From positions 248,001-312,000 of the forward strand of contig NC_019814.1 of the NCBI RefSeq assembly GCF_000319245.1: 64,000 nucleotides of DNA, in the 5' to 3' direction. Source of the stretch: Candidatus Kinetoplastibacterium blastocrithidii (ex Strigomonas culicis). GTDB lineage: Bacteria; Pseudomonadota; Gammaproteobacteria; Burkholderiales; Burkholderiaceae_B. Made by a program: the position numbers and the translations under genes. This document shows positions 10,676 to 21,066 of this stretch, in pieces. Position 1 is the first letter of the stretch, and every line of letters begins with the position of its first letter. Below the pieces are notes generated by a model. It searched no databases. It had not been told where the DNA came from and saw only the letters and a program-made list of their open reading frames with translations.

Positions 10676-11659
10676 CTAATCTTGATTAGAAGATGCATTT
10701 GTTAAGTAACAGAATCTTTCCATATCGATATTGCTTCCTGTCAATATCACTCCGATATTTTTATTGTTAAGAGCTCCATGATTATTTATAGCAGCAGCTA
10801 ATCCTAAACATCCAGTTGGCTCAACTATTAATTTTAAATAATTAGCAGCTATCTTCATTCCTTCTATTATCTGATCATCAGTGACTGTTACTATGTCATC
10901 AACATACTTTTTTATTATATTAAAAGTTTTTTTGCCCAGACATTGTGTTTGAGCTCCGTCAGCAATAGTTTTTGGTGTTTCTATTTTTACCAGCTTCCCT
11001 GAATTGAATGATTGTTGACCATCATTTGCAAACTGTGGCTCTACTCCATAGATCTTGCAATTACTAGCTAATTTGCGTCCGATTAAAGATGATCCGGCTA
11101 GTAATCCCCCTCCTCCCAAACCTATAAATATAGCATCTAAATTTTTTATTTCCTCGAAAAACTCTTTGCAAACTGTTCCGGCTCCTAATATGACATTATA
11201 ATCATCGTAAGATGAAATAGGAATTGCACCATATGTTTCCACGATATTTTTAAGCAGTTTTTCTCTCTTATCAACATATCTATCGTATAAAATTACTTTG
11301 TTAGCATATTTGCGTGTAGATTCTAATTTCGCTAATGGGGCATCAAGTGGCATTAATATTATAGACTTTACATTAAGTATCTTTGATGACATAGCCATAG
11401 CTTTAGCATGATTTCCAGAAGAAAATGTAGCTACTACAGTACTGCAATGATCACTATTTAGTTGTTTTAGTGCATTAATTGCTCCTCGAAATTTGAATGA
11501 TCCTGTTCTTTGTAAATTTTCGCATTTAAAAAAGAAATTTGCTCCAAATTTTTCATTAATTTCATGTGATACTAGGATAGGAGTTTTGTATATATAATTA
11601 GATATACGTTCAGCTGATTTTGCAATATCTTCAAAATTTGCGGCTAAAAGATCATTCAT
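10676..11659 (-). CDS. Threonine dehydratase, short form without regulatory domain
   Basis: PLP enzyme deaminating threonine to 2-oxobutanoate, the entry to isoleucine; serine could also be a substrate. 327 aa. Visible are the PLP-lysine motif SFKFRGA (Lys56), the substrate loop TFSSGNHAKAMA, and the phosphate-binding loop GLGGGGLLAG. The protein stops after the catalytic domain. It lacks the C-terminal ACT-like regulatory region of the roughly 500-aa biosynthetic IlvA, so by length it resembles catabolic TdcB-type enzymes. Given ilvD at 3981, a role in isoleucine synthesis without isoleucine feedback is my inference. Serine racemase/dehydratase is the main alternative. Confidence 0.85.
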   Translation of the reverse strand: MNDLLAANFEDIAKSAERISNYIYKTPILVSHEINEKFGANFFFKCENLQRTGSFKFRGAINALKQLNSDHCSTVVATFSSGNHAKAMAMSSKILNVKSIILMPLDAPLAKLESTRKYANKVILYDRYVDKREKLLKNIVETYGAIPISSYDDYNVILGAGTVCKEFFEEIKNLDAIFIGLGGGGLLAGSSLIGRKLASNCKIYGVEPQFANDGQQSFNSGKLVKIETPKTIADGAQTQCLGKKTFNIIKKYVDDIVTVTDDQIIEGMKIAANYLKLIVEPTGCLGLAAAINNHGALNNKNIGVILTGSNIDMERFCYLTNASSNQD

Positions 11660-11705
11660 TTTTCATCTTAATGACAATTACTATATTTTATTTATCGAGT
11701 ATTTT

Positions 11706-13769
11706 TTAACTTATTCGTGTCCCAGGTTTAGCAGAGTTAGGAGGTTCTATTAAGTAAATTTTACTTGACGATCCATCTGTACTGCTGGCGGCTAATACCA
11801 TTCCTTCTGATATGCCGAACCTCATCTTGCGAGGTTTTAGATTAGAAACTAGAATCACTAATTTTCCGATAATATCATTTGGTTTGTAGTGTCCTTTAAT
11901 TCCAGAAAAAACGTTCCTATAATTTTTTTCTCCGCAATCCAATGTCAATCTTAGCAACTTATCAGATTGATCTACATTTTCACAATCTATAATCTTAGCT
12001 ACTATAAGTTCTAGTTTGATAAAATCTTCTATGTTTATGAATTCCTTGTTAGTTGCAATCGGCATATTTTCTTTTTTTTCGGGATTTTGATCAAACAATT
12101 TAGAAAATATATCTTCATCAACCCTGCTCATCATGTGTTTAAATGACTCTATTTTTTCAGGCAATATTAGTGCATCTTGCCATTTTGCTGGGTATTCGAT
12201 CTTAAAAAAATCTAGAAATATTGATCTTGCTGTTTTCGGTAATATAGGAGATAGCATTACAGATAGTGCTTTAAATCTAGCTATTGTAGCTGAGCAAATT
12301 TCATGGAGGTTTTTTGTAGCTAAAGGATCAATATTTTTTGCTTTCTTTAAAATATCCCAAGGTCTTGAGTTGTCAAATATTTGGTTTGTATAATTAGCAT
12401 AGCCCATGATCTCTCTTATAGCTTTATTATATTCACGTTCCTCAAATAAATTACTTACTAAGTCCACCTTAAGTTCTATTTCATTTATAAGCTCTTCGGT
12501 ATTCTCATCAAATTTTAGTTTGCCATCAAAAAATTTAGTAATAAATGGAGCTGCTCGGCTGGCAATATTTATATATTTCCCAACGAGATCGCTATTTACC
12601 TTAACTATAAAATCATTTTTATTTATATCTATATCTTCTACTTTAGAATTAAGTTTTGATGCAAAATAATACCTTAGCCACTCTGGATTTAATCCAAGAT
12701 CTAGGTAGCGCAATGGAGATATCCCAGTCCCACGGCTTTTTGACATTTTTTCTCCATCTATAGTTACAAAGCCATGCACATACACAGAGTCTGGTGTTTT
12801 TCTTTCTGAGAAATTTAGCATTACAGGCCAGAACAATGTGTGAAAATAAATGATATCTTTACCTATAAAATGGACTTGTTCTATGGAATTATTTTTATTT
12901 AGTAATTTTTCGAAGTCTATTCCTTGTAAGGCACAGTAAGATTTTAAAGATGATAAATAACCTATAGGAGCATCAAGCCAGACATAAAAATACTTTCCTT
13001 TAAAATCTGGTATTTCTATACCAAAGTACGGTTCGTCTCTAGATATATCCCAATCTTCTAATTTAGAATTTTCTTCATCTTTTCCTAGCCATTCCCTTAT
13101 TTTTGCTACAACCTCATCCTGTAGTTTATTTTTATTGTTAATGTTTTTAGTTCTGATCCATTCTCTTAAGAAATTCACACATCTACTGTCAGATAATTTA
13201 AAGAATAAATGTTCAGAAGATCTTAATAATGGAGTCGCTCCCGTTAATGTAGAATATGGATTAATAAGCTCATTAGGGTTATAAGTGCTACCGCATTCTT
13301 CGCAGGAGTCACCGTACTGGTTGTCAGATTTGCACCTTGGGCATGTCCCTTTTATATAGCGATCAGCAAGGAACATATTCTTTATTGGATCATATAATTG
13401 TTGAATTGTTCTTCTTTCTATAAGGTTTTTTTCTTTAAGTTTTTTATATATCTCATGTGATAGTGATATGTTTTCTTTTGAATCAGTTGAATGCCAGTGA
13501 TCAAATTTTATATTAAAACCATTTAGATATGTAGGTCTTTCTTTGTTGTATAGGTCAGTTAGTTCTTTGGGGGTTATTCCCATTGCTTCAGCTTTAAGCA
13601 TTATGGGAGCTCCGTGAGCATCATCAGCACTAACAAAATACACTTTATGGCCATGCATTCTCATTGACCTAACCCAAATATCAGCCTGTATATACTCCAT
13701 AATATGTCCAATATGAAATGATCCATTAGAGTACGGGAGTGCTGTAGTGACAAATATAGTTCGCTGCAT
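11706..13769 (-). CDS. metG: Methionyl-tRNA synthetase
   Basis: Charges tRNA-Met. 687 aa, the long dimeric form. The class I signature HIGH is at residues 19-22 (FHIGHIM) and KMSKS at 341-345. A zinc-binding knuckle inserted in the catalytic domain shows as CPRCKSDNQYGDSCEECG. After the anticodon-binding helical domain comes a C-terminal tRNA-binding (EMAP/Trbp111-like) domain beginning around EDFIKLELIVAKI. It is divergent from apbC, an arrangement common in betaproteobacteria. The start at 13769 gives MQRTIFVTTALPYSNGSFHI, the expected N-terminus. Confidence 0.98.
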   Translation of the reverse strand: MQRTIFVTTALPYSNGSFHIGHIMEYIQADIWVRSMRMHGHKVYFVSADDAHGAPIMLKAEAMGITPKELTDLYNKERPTYLNGFNIKFDHWHSTDSKENISLSHEIYKKLKEKNLIERRTIQQLYDPIKNMFLADRYIKGTCPRCKSDNQYGDSCEECGSTYNPNELINPYSTLTGATPLLRSSEHLFFKLSDSRCVNFLREWIRTKNINNKNKLQDEVVAKIREWLGKDEENSKLEDWDISRDEPYFGIEIPDFKGKYFYVWLDAPIGYLSSLKSYCALQGIDFEKLLNKNNSIEQVHFIGKDIIYFHTLFWPVMLNFSERKTPDSVYVHGFVTIDGEKMSKSRGTGISPLRYLDLGLNPEWLRYYFASKLNSKVEDIDINKNDFIVKVNSDLVGKYINIASRAAPFITKFFDGKLKFDENTEELINEIELKVDLVSNLFEEREYNKAIREIMGYANYTNQIFDNSRPWDILKKAKNIDPLATKNLHEICSATIARFKALSVMLSPILPKTARSIFLDFFKIEYPAKWQDALILPEKIESFKHMMSRVDEDIFSKLFDQNPEKKENMPIATNKEFINIEDFIKLELIVAKIIDCENVDQSDKLLRLTLDCGEKNYRNVFSGIKGHYKPNDIIGKLVILVSNLKPRKMRFGISEGMVLAASSTDGSSSKIYLIEPPNSAKPGTRIS

Positions 13770-13899
13770 AATAGAAATTTTAATCCTGATAAATATTTAT
13801 ATTATATTTTATATCTATTTGGATGTTTATTGAAATATATAATTCAATATGTATATATGAGAATTAATTAGAATATTTTAACTATATAGAAACATATAT

Positions 13900-13927
13900 T
13901 TGTTATTCTGTATAAGTTTCTCATAAT
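13900..13927 (+). promoter_or_regulatory. Candidate sigma-70 promoter for apbC-tamA-tamB
   Basis: TTGTTA at 13900-13905, a 16-nt spacer, and CATAAT at 13922-13927, in the metG/apbC divergent interval about 65 bp before the chosen apbC start. The region is so AT-rich that chance matches are common, so this is only a candidate. Confidence 0.35.
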
Positions 13928-13992
13928 ACTTAGAATGCGTAAGATTTTGTATTTTTGTGTATCATGATTATTATCTATTGTTTAAGGTAAAT

Positions 13993-15093
13993 ATGAGTAC
14001 ATATATGAGTATAGTTTTAGAAAAGATCAAATTTTTATTAGACAAGATAAAAGAACAAAAAAGTTGCGATATCAGCTATGATAGTTATATTATAAGAATG
14101 GAAAACTCAAGAGTTTTTGTGTTATTAGAGTTGAGTTATCCGGTTAATAATGAGTTGATTTATAAGATTAAATCTAACTTAAAATCTCGAATCTTATCTT
14201 CTATTAACTGTAATCATTTAGAGATACTTATTGATATTAATTTTAATATCCCTACACACATTCCTTGTGGTGATATTAAACCCATATCTGGTGTTAAGAA
14301 TATTATCACAGTTTCCTCTGGCAAAGGAGGAGTAGGTAAAAGCACTTTGTCTGTCAATATAGCGCTATCTTTAAGTAACTTAGGTGCAAATGTAGGCATT
14401 TTAGATGCGGATATATATGGGCCAAGTATTCCTATTATGCTAGGAATATTTGATAAGCCAGTTATATTAGAGAATGGTAATATAGCTCCTTTAGTTGGTC
14501 ATGGTTTGCAAGCTAATTCTATAGGTTTCATGTTCGATTATAATTCTCCTGCTATTTGGCGAGGACCAATCATGTCCAAATTTATTGAACAACTAGTGAA
14601 TAAAACAGAATGGCACAACTTGGATTATCTTATAATAGATATGCCCCCAGGTACTGGTGATGTAGCTATTACCATGGCAAGCAAAGTTCCTATTGTTGGT
14701 TCTATAGTTGTCACAACCCCACAGGATGTATCTTTGATTGATGTAAGAAGATGTTTAAGCATGTTAAAAAAGCTTAATATTACTGTATTAGGTATTATAG
14801 AAAATATGTCCTTCCATATTTGTTCAAAATGCAACCATAAGGAATATATATTCGGATTAGATGGTGGACATCGTTTAGCTAAACAAAATGACATGCCATT
14901 GCTTGGGAAGGTTCCTATTGATTATAGAATAAGTAAGCAATCTGATGTTGGACTACCTATAGTTGCACATGATCCTTATGGTGATATTGCTAAGTATTAT
15001 TTAGATATAGCATTAAATGTATCTATTTCATTGGCATCATTACCAAAAAAGAGCAGTGTAAGATTCCCTAAAATAATGTTAAAAAAAATTTAG
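13993..15093 (+). CDS. apbC: Iron-sulfur cluster carrier ApbC/Mrp
   Basis: P-loop ATPase that holds and transfers [4Fe-4S] clusters to target enzymes in the cytosol. A GTG at 13957 would add 12 residues, but the ATG at 13993 has AAGG 6 nt upstream and gives 366 aa, the family's usual length. The N-terminal DUF59-like domain is followed by the deviant Walker A SSGKGGVGKST at about residues 108-118, then DADIYGPS, the MPPGTGD motif and the cluster-binding CSKC within NMSFHICSKCNHKEYIFG. Clients in this window probably include IlvD and MiaB. Its stop is 10 bp from tamA, suggesting co-transcription. Confidence 0.94.
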   Translation: MSTYMSIVLEKIKFLLDKIKEQKSCDISYDSYIIRMENSRVFVLLELSYPVNNELIYKIKSNLKSRILSSINCNHLEILIDINFNIPTHIPCGDIKPISGVKNIITVSSGKGGVGKSTLSVNIALSLSNLGANVGILDADIYGPSIPIMLGIFDKPVILENGNIAPLVGHGLQANSIGFMFDYNSPAIWRGPIMSKFIEQLVNKTEWHNLDYLIIDMPPGTGDVAITMASKVPIVGSIVVTTPQDVSLIDVRRCLSMLKKLNITVLGIIENMSFHICSKCNHKEYIFGLDGGHRLAKQNDMPLLGKVPIDYRISKQSDVGLPIVAHDPYGDIAKYYLDIALNVSISLASLPKKSSVRFPKIMLKKI

Positions 15094-15103
15094 TATCTAT
15101 AAA

Positions 15104-16951
15104 ATGAATCGTTTTAATGCTTTCTTAATGATTTTGATCCTCAATATTTTTTTTGCCGCATCTTTAGCGATAGCATCTTCTCAAAAGATCTTAATTAAAA
15201 GCGATGATATACAATCAGACTTATTAATACCTATAACAAAATCAATTGAATCAGTGCTTAAGAGCGCAGATGAGAATGATACTATTGAAATTGATAGATA
15301 TCACAGGAGAGTAATTGATTCTGTAGTATCTTTGCTGTCTGCTGATGGATATTTTTCCCCACATGTTGAGGTAAATGTAGAATATGGGTTACATGAGCAA
15401 AAAATATGGAATGTTTTTATAATAGCTGGCAGAAGGACTACTGTTGCTAAATTAGACATATCATTTGCGGGTAGCATTACAGATAAAGAGTTTGATGAAA
15501 GAGTTCAATTCCTAATCAAGAATTGTTTGCTTCAGAATGGTATGGGTTTTACTAATCGAGAATGGAATAATACAAAAAGTAAACTCTTGAATGCTCTTTT
15601 GTCACATGACTTTTTTTTTGCAAAGATTGTTAAATCTGAAGCAACAATAGACCAGGAAAATGCTCTGGCTTATTTATCTATTGTTATAGATAGTGGCCCT
15701 AGGATTCTTATGGGCGCTCTTAATGTTAGTGGCCTAAATAAAGTTCCTGAGAGTTTGCTAAAAAGATATATTAGATACAATGAGGGTGACGCATTTGACC
15801 AAGATAAATTGAATGATTGGCAGCAACATTTATATTCAACAACATTTTTTCATGGAGTGTTTGTGACTATTGATCCAGCTATAACTGACAATTTTATAAA
15901 AAGAATGACAAAAGAAAATATTTCATCACTTCCATCTTCTAGCGATAATCATAAATATATTCTTCCAGTAAATATTGTTGTAGCTGAGGCGCCATCAAAA
16001 AAGATAGCTTCTTCTATTGGGATAGATGATAATGCAGGCATTAAAATAGAAGGTCTTTATAATAAAAATGTTCCATTTAGCCTTCCTATCATTTTTTCTA
16101 CAGGAATAGGAGTAGATAGGGTTAGACAAAAGATTTTTGCAGATGTTAATTTGCCACATGATGTTTATGGAAAACAAAATTCTATAGGCGCTTCATTAGA
16201 CAATTCTGATTTGCATGGTTTAAACATAACTCGTTTCGCTATAGGTTTTGCTCGCTCTAGTAATGGGTACAGTAGTGCTGCACAGAATATAAATATAACA
16301 GGGGCTAGGTATGAGGCTAATTACGGAGCTTTATTAGCGTATGACCATATAAAGATAAGAGAATATTCTGATTTTATATTGCCTTCTGCTACTGGGACAG
16401 TAGAGATAGTTAGAAGAGACTTAAATAATAACGTAGATCCACATGATGGGAATTTATTAATAATAGGTTTAGGAGCCGGCATATCATTAGATAATATTAG
16501 CCCATATGCTCGTACTAGAATAAAATTCCAGAAGTGGTTGCCTGTTAGATCTAAAGATGTATTTACATTTCGTAGCGAATTAGGAAAAGTTTGGTCTAGT
16601 GAAAATTTAAAAATACCAGATGATTTTGGTTTTCGTGCCGGAGGAGCAAATTCTATTCGAGGATATAATTATCAAAGTATTGGAGTACATAGAGGTTCAG
16701 CCGTAGTTGGAGCCTCATCAGTGGTTATATTCAGTTTTGAATATAACCACTATATTGATGATAGACTTGGTGTTAGTGCTTTCGTAGATGTAGGAGATGC
16801 ATTTAATCTATTTAAAGATATAAGTTTCGCTATTGGTTATGGTATCGGTTTGCGAATTAAAACCCCAGCTGGCCCTTTATCTTTTGATATTGCTTATGGG
16901 CAAAAATATGAAAATCTACGGTTACATCTTTCTTTAGGAATTGCGTTTTGA
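15104..16951 (+). CDS. tamA: Translocation and assembly module protein TamA (Omp85 family)
   Basis: Outer-membrane barrel of the TAM complex. 615 aa with a signal peptide (hydrophobic residues about 8-24, cleavage likely after the ALAIASS region). POTRA repeats lie roughly between residues 30 and 280, and the C-terminal 16-strand Omp85 barrel carries the RGYNYQSIG loop-6 motif (F-R-A-G-G-A-N-S-I-R-G-Y) and the terminal phenylalanine GIAF needed for BAM-dependent insertion. Partner tamB follows with a 4-bp overlap (TTGA), so the two are translationally coupled. Retention of this pair argues for a real outer membrane. Confidence 0.92.
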   Translation: MNRFNAFLMILILNIFFAASLAIASSQKILIKSDDIQSDLLIPITKSIESVLKSADENDTIEIDRYHRRVIDSVVSLLSADGYFSPHVEVNVEYGLHEQKIWNVFIIAGRRTTVAKLDISFAGSITDKEFDERVQFLIKNCLLQNGMGFTNREWNNTKSKLLNALLSHDFFFAKIVKSEATIDQENALAYLSIVIDSGPRILMGALNVSGLNKVPESLLKRYIRYNEGDAFDQDKLNDWQQHLYSTTFFHGVFVTIDPAITDNFIKRMTKENISSLPSSSDNHKYILPVNIVVAEAPSKKIASSIGIDDNAGIKIEGLYNKNVPFSLPIIFSTGIGVDRVRQKIFADVNLPHDVYGKQNSIGASLDNSDLHGLNITRFAIGFARSSNGYSSAAQNINITGARYEANYGALLAYDHIKIREYSDFILPSATGTVEIVRRDLNNNVDPHDGNLLIIGLGAGISLDNISPYARTRIKFQKWLPVRSKDVFTFRSELGKVWSSENLKIPDDFGFRAGGANSIRGYNYQSIGVHRGSAVVGASSVVIFSFEYNHYIDDRLGVSAFVDVGDAFNLFKDISFAIGYGIGLRIKTPAGPLSFDIAYGQKYENLRLHLSLGIAF

Positions 16952-19900
16952 TTAAGTTAAAGAATAATTTTAGATATATATTAGGGGTGCTATTACCAGC
17001 CATATCTATTTTAATAGCTATAATTTGTGGATTGACATTTTGGTGTGCTGCATCTCAACAAGGAACATGCTTTGTAATAAAATTAGTAGCTGGTAGGTTT
17101 GGTAGTAGTGCAACAAGTGTTCAAGGAACAATAATTAATGGATTAAAAATTGGTAATTTGAATATCAGTAATAAAGGAATGGATTGCAATCTTACTGATT
17201 TATATTTACATATAAAATGGGAATCGTTGCTTAGAGGTTTTTTTCGTGCTAGCGAATTATCTATTAAATCAGCTATCTTTAACCTTAAGGCTAGCGAAAA
17301 AAATACAAGCAGTAATGATATAGGTTTTAATTTTCCATCATGTGTAAAGGCTGATTTGTTTAGTATTGATTCTATTGCTATATATAATAAAAATGATGAG
17401 CTTGTTATTGAAGCATGTAATTTATTAGCTAGTATTAACCCTGATAAAAATTTATCAGGGTTTGTCTTAGAGAAATTGAATATACAATCTAATTCTGTTA
17501 ATGCAAGTATAAATGGAATATTTAAGGTTACATCATCAAATGATAATATGTTTTCTGCATGTGCTGATGTTATTGTTAGAAATAATTCTTCCATGAGCAA
17601 AATATTGAGAACAGATTCAATGAACTTTTTGTTAAATGTAAGAGCTAATGGTAATTTAGATAGAGTTGATATTGATTTTAATGCTGCTAATGAAGATTTT
17701 ATTATAGAAGGTTCTTCAATCCTCGCTATATGTGGCAAGCCGTCTGTTGTATCATGCACCTTAGATATTAACAGCAGAAATAATGGTGGACGGGCTTATT
17801 TTTCCATTTCAAGACAAAATAAATCATCTTGTAAGTTTTTTTCTTTAGATTGTCATGTAGATAGTTTAGATTCTAGCTTGATATTTAATAATAAAGTTCC
17901 TTCATTGTTTTTAAATTTAGTATCAAATGCTAATTTCGAGATTTTAGATAACGATGGCTGTAATATAAATGTAGATGCTAAAATTTTAGACGATAGCAAG
18001 TGGAATAATAATAAATTGTCTGGCTCGCTTAAAACTGACCTGAGTTTTATTAGTAAAGATAGTTATCTAGATGATCTACAATATATAGATTATTTATCAA
18101 ATATTTTTATTAGATTCTTGGAATTTGATATAAGTATAAATAATAACAAAGTTCTTATAAGCAATATTTTTAATGAATTACAACATTATTTATCGATTAA
18201 TGCTGAACTTCCAAATCTTTCTGATATCTGGCCTAATATATCTGGCTCTGTTAACTTAGATATTGGATCTAAGGGCTTGTTAAAAAATCACTCTGTCGGA
18301 CTTAATGCTTCATTGGATAAAGTAAAAGTTGGTAATTTTGCCAGATGGAAACATGTTGCATTATCGTCATGTTTTTCTGTCGCGCTCAATCAAAATCCTG
18401 ATAGATTATGGCTTTTTAGACTATGTGAAATTAGTGCTAATTTCGATGATCTTCTAATTTATTTAAACAAATCCTCAGATGTTAATTTAAGCTTAGGAGT
18501 TGATTTATCAAATTTGACATGGACTTTGGGGAAGTTTTGTATCGTTTTTAAATCATATAAGCATGGGGAATTGGTATTAGAGCACTTCTTATCTAGTGGC
18601 TGTCGAAATACTTTAGAGACAAAAGGAAAGTTTAAAAATTTATTGTCAGATAGTTTGATTTTCTCGGACATCTCCAAGTTATTAGGGGTAAAGTTTGATA
18701 TCCCTTGTATTAACGATGATTTACTGGGAATGTCAAGCCCATTTCCAATGCTTGGTGAATGGGATGTGTCTTTCTCTGAAAATCTACAAGGATATATTGA
18801 AATAAAAGCTTATGATAAATTTATCGGGGATTCTATTATATCTAGATCTACTCCAATATTTACTATGTTACTGGAAGCAAAGGCTAAGTCTAGTAGATTC
18901 AGCGATCTAAATGTATATATAAAACTAAAAGATCCTTATATCGGTTTTGTAGATACAAATGCGGCGTTGATCTTATGTTTTGATGATAATTTTATCGGTC
19001 TCGTAATAAATAAGAATTGCTTCATGGATATCAACATGAAGATAAATGATCTTTCTATAGTTAATAGATTTCTAAGAGATGATCTAGAGATTGGTGGATC
19101 ACTACATTCTATAATAAATTTTATTGGTTCCGATGATGGAAGATGGAATATAAATGGATCTATTTCTATAGAAGAATTGAGATTATTTATGCTGGATAAA
19201 GGTATTTATTTAGCTAATGGTTGTTTATTATCGCATTTAGAAGGAAGAAAGTTTATTGTTGACAAATTGAATTTTCCATCGACAAGCAGCATAAAGCATA
19301 AGGAAATTCATGGCAACAATCCTACTTTGTCCAATAAAAATCTTGGGGATGGTTATATACTTTGTAATGGTTATTTTAATCTAGAAGACCTAAATGGTAA
19401 ATTTTTTTCCAGAATACAAAAATTTCCAATTTTGCAGAGTTCAGATTGCTATGCATTAGTTTCTGGAAATGTCGATATGGATATCTCATTTCCTACTTTT
19501 TCCCTTACTGGAAAATTAATAGCAGATGATGGTTTAGTCAACTTAGATCACATGTTTCGTGCTTCTACTTTAGATGATGATGTTATAGTGCAGCATTTTG
19601 GAGCATTAAAAAACAAGTCAGGTAATTTCTTTCTGCTTCCAAATATTGATCTTTTATTTGATTTGGGTGATAAGTTTCGTATATCAGTATTTGGATTAAA
19701 TACAGGATTATTTGGCTCTATCAGAACTTCTTTGAAAGATAATGGTCGTTTAGTTGGCATAGGAACTTTAAAAGCTAATGATGGAATTATTGATGCATAT
19801 GGAAAAAGACTAAAAATAAAACATGGGAGCTTGACTTTTCAGGGGCAATTTAATAATCCTTTAATAGATATCGAGGCTCTAAAATCGGGAGAATTGATTG

Positions 19901-20391
19901 AATCTGGCATAAGAGTTTCTGGTACTTTACAGAAACCTGTTGTTACACTTATTTCTTATCCTGATGTTAGTGATGTGGAGAAACTTTCATGGTTAATTTT
20001 AGGTAGAGGTCCTGAAGACAATGCCAGTGATATTTCTTTATTATATTCTGTTGGAACAGCATTACTAGGAAGAGGACAGTCACTTTATCGTCAATTGGGT
20101 CTAAGTGATGTGAGCATAAAGAACGGTTCCGTAGGGAGTTTTGATAGTCTCTTCCCTGGCCAAACAGTCGTTGGTAGTTTAATCCATGATGAATATGATA
20201 GTATGTCTACACAATTTGTTGTTGCTAGTAAAAGGTTCTCGAACGGTGTAGATTTGAGTATAGAGCAATCTTTAGCTAGAACTGAGACGGTTGGAAGAAT
20301 CAGTTATAGATTATCTCATTCTTGGTCGTTTGATATAAAAGTTGGATCTGTTAATGGGGCTGCTTTTATTTGTCGTGCATTTTTCGAATAA
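16948..20391 (+). CDS. tamB: Translocation and assembly module protein TamB
   Basis: 1147-aa AsmA-like protein with one N-terminal membrane anchor (hydrophobic residues about 11-33) and a very long periplasmic beta-rich body, ending in the DUF490/TamB domain. Its C-terminal 300 residues hold the family features: glycine-rich strands, GKRLKIKHGSLTFQGQ, then LSWLILGRGP and a closing AFFE. The start is TTG, overlapping the tamA stop as TTGA, and no ATG fits as well. Members of this family bridge inner and outer membranes and are implicated in barrel assembly and phospholipid transport. Slightly shorter than E. coli TamB (1259 aa). The mid-region is low in recognizable motifs, as usual. Confidence 0.9.
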   Translation: MIKLKNNFRYILGVLLPAISILIAIICGLTFWCAASQQGTCFVIKLVAGRFGSSATSVQGTIINGLKIGNLNISNKGMDCNLTDLYLHIKWESLLRGFFRASELSIKSAIFNLKASEKNTSSNDIGFNFPSCVKADLFSIDSIAIYNKNDELVIEACNLLASINPDKNLSGFVLEKLNIQSNSVNASINGIFKVTSSNDNMFSACADVIVRNNSSMSKILRTDSMNFLLNVRANGNLDRVDIDFNAANEDFIIEGSSILAICGKPSVVSCTLDINSRNNGGRAYFSISRQNKSSCKFFSLDCHVDSLDSSLIFNNKVPSLFLNLVSNANFEILDNDGCNINVDAKILDDSKWNNNKLSGSLKTDLSFISKDSYLDDLQYIDYLSNIFIRFLEFDISINNNKVLISNIFNELQHYLSINAELPNLSDIWPNISGSVNLDIGSKGLLKNHSVGLNASLDKVKVGNFARWKHVALSSCFSVALNQNPDRLWLFRLCEISANFDDLLIYLNKSSDVNLSLGVDLSNLTWTLGKFCIVFKSYKHGELVLEHFLSSGCRNTLETKGKFKNLLSDSLIFSDISKLLGVKFDIPCINDDLLGMSSPFPMLGEWDVSFSENLQGYIEIKAYDKFIGDSIISRSTPIFTMLLEAKAKSSRFSDLNVYIKLKDPYIGFVDTNAALILCFDDNFIGLVINKNCFMDINMKINDLSIVNRFLRDDLEIGGSLHSIINFIGSDDGRWNINGSISIEELRLFMLDKGIYLANGCLLSHLEGRKFIVDKLNFPSTSSIKHKEIHGNNPTLSNKNLGDGYILCNGYFNLEDLNGKFFSRIQKFPILQSSDCYALVSGNVDMDISFPTFSLTGKLIADDGLVNLDHMFRASTLDDDVIVQHFGALKNKSGNFFLLPNIDLLFDLGDKFRISVFGLNTGLFGSIRTSLKDNGRLVGIGTLKANDGIIDAYGKRLKIKHGSLTFQGQFNNPLIDIEALKSGELIESGIRVSGTLQKPVVTLISYPDVSDVEKLSWLILGRGPEDNASDISLLYSVGTALLGRGQSLYRQLGLSDVSIKNGSVGSFDSLFPGQTVVGSLIHDEYDSMSTQFVVASKRFSNGVDLSIEQSLARTETVGRISYRLSHSWSFDIKVGSVNGAAFICRAFFE

Positions 20392-20463
20392 TTGGATATG
20401 CAGATAATTTTTATGATAGTCTTTTAACATGAAGATATAACAAAATTTTACTGTGAAATTATT

Positions 20464-21027
20464 ATGAGTATTAAAAGTGATAGTTGGATTCGTTCTGCCG
20501 CAAGTAGTGGAATGATTGAGCCATTCGAGCCTTACCAAGTTAATGTGGTAAATAATAATCGCATTGTAAGCTATGGCACTAGTAGTTATGGGTATGATGT
20601 TCGTTGTGCGAAGGAATTTAAGATTTTTACTAATATTAATCATGCCATTGTAGATCCTAAGAATTTTGATGAAAAATCATTTGTTGATTTCTATGGTGAC
20701 ATTTGTATTATTCCTCCTAATTCTTTTGCTTTGGCTCGCACAGTAGAATATTTTAGAATACCTCGCAATATACTTACAATATGTTTAGGAAAGAGCACTT
20801 ATGCTAGATGCGGAATCATAGTCAATGTTACTCCGTTAGAGCCAGAATGGGAGGGACATGTTACACTGGAATTTTCTAATACTACACCGTTGCCAGCTAG
20901 GATATATGCTGGAGAGGGTTGTGCGCAGATGGTTTTTTTGGAATCTTCTGAGATATGTGAGATGTCTTATGCGGACAGGGATGGCAAATATCAGTTCCAG
21001 AAGGGTATTACAGTTCCTTGTATTTAG
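20464..21027 (+). CDS. dcd: dCTP deaminase
   Basis: Deaminates dCTP to dUTP, the main source of dUMP for thymidylate synthase, which lies 3 kb downstream. 187 aa, full length for the proteobacterial enzyme. Visible are SSYGYDVRC near residues 40-48, the KSTYARCGI motif and [20 protein letters not shown] with the catalytic Glu, then the trimer C-terminus with EGCAQMVF. It sits 72 bp downstream of tamB and 39 bp upstream of the decarboxylase gene, all on the plus strand and possibly one transcript. Confidence 0.97.
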   Translation: MSIKSDSWIRSAASSGMIEPFEPYQVNVVNNNRIVSYGTSSYGYDVRCAKEFKIFTNINHAIVDPKNFDEKSFVDFYGDICIIPPNSFALARTVEYFRIPRNILTICLGKSTYARCGIIVNVTPLEPEWEGHVTLEFSNTTPLPARIYAGEGCAQMVFLESSEICEMSYADRDGKYQFQKGITVPCI

Positions 21028-21066
21028 TTTGTTTTTTATAGTGATTTTGTTATTGGATGGCTAGAC

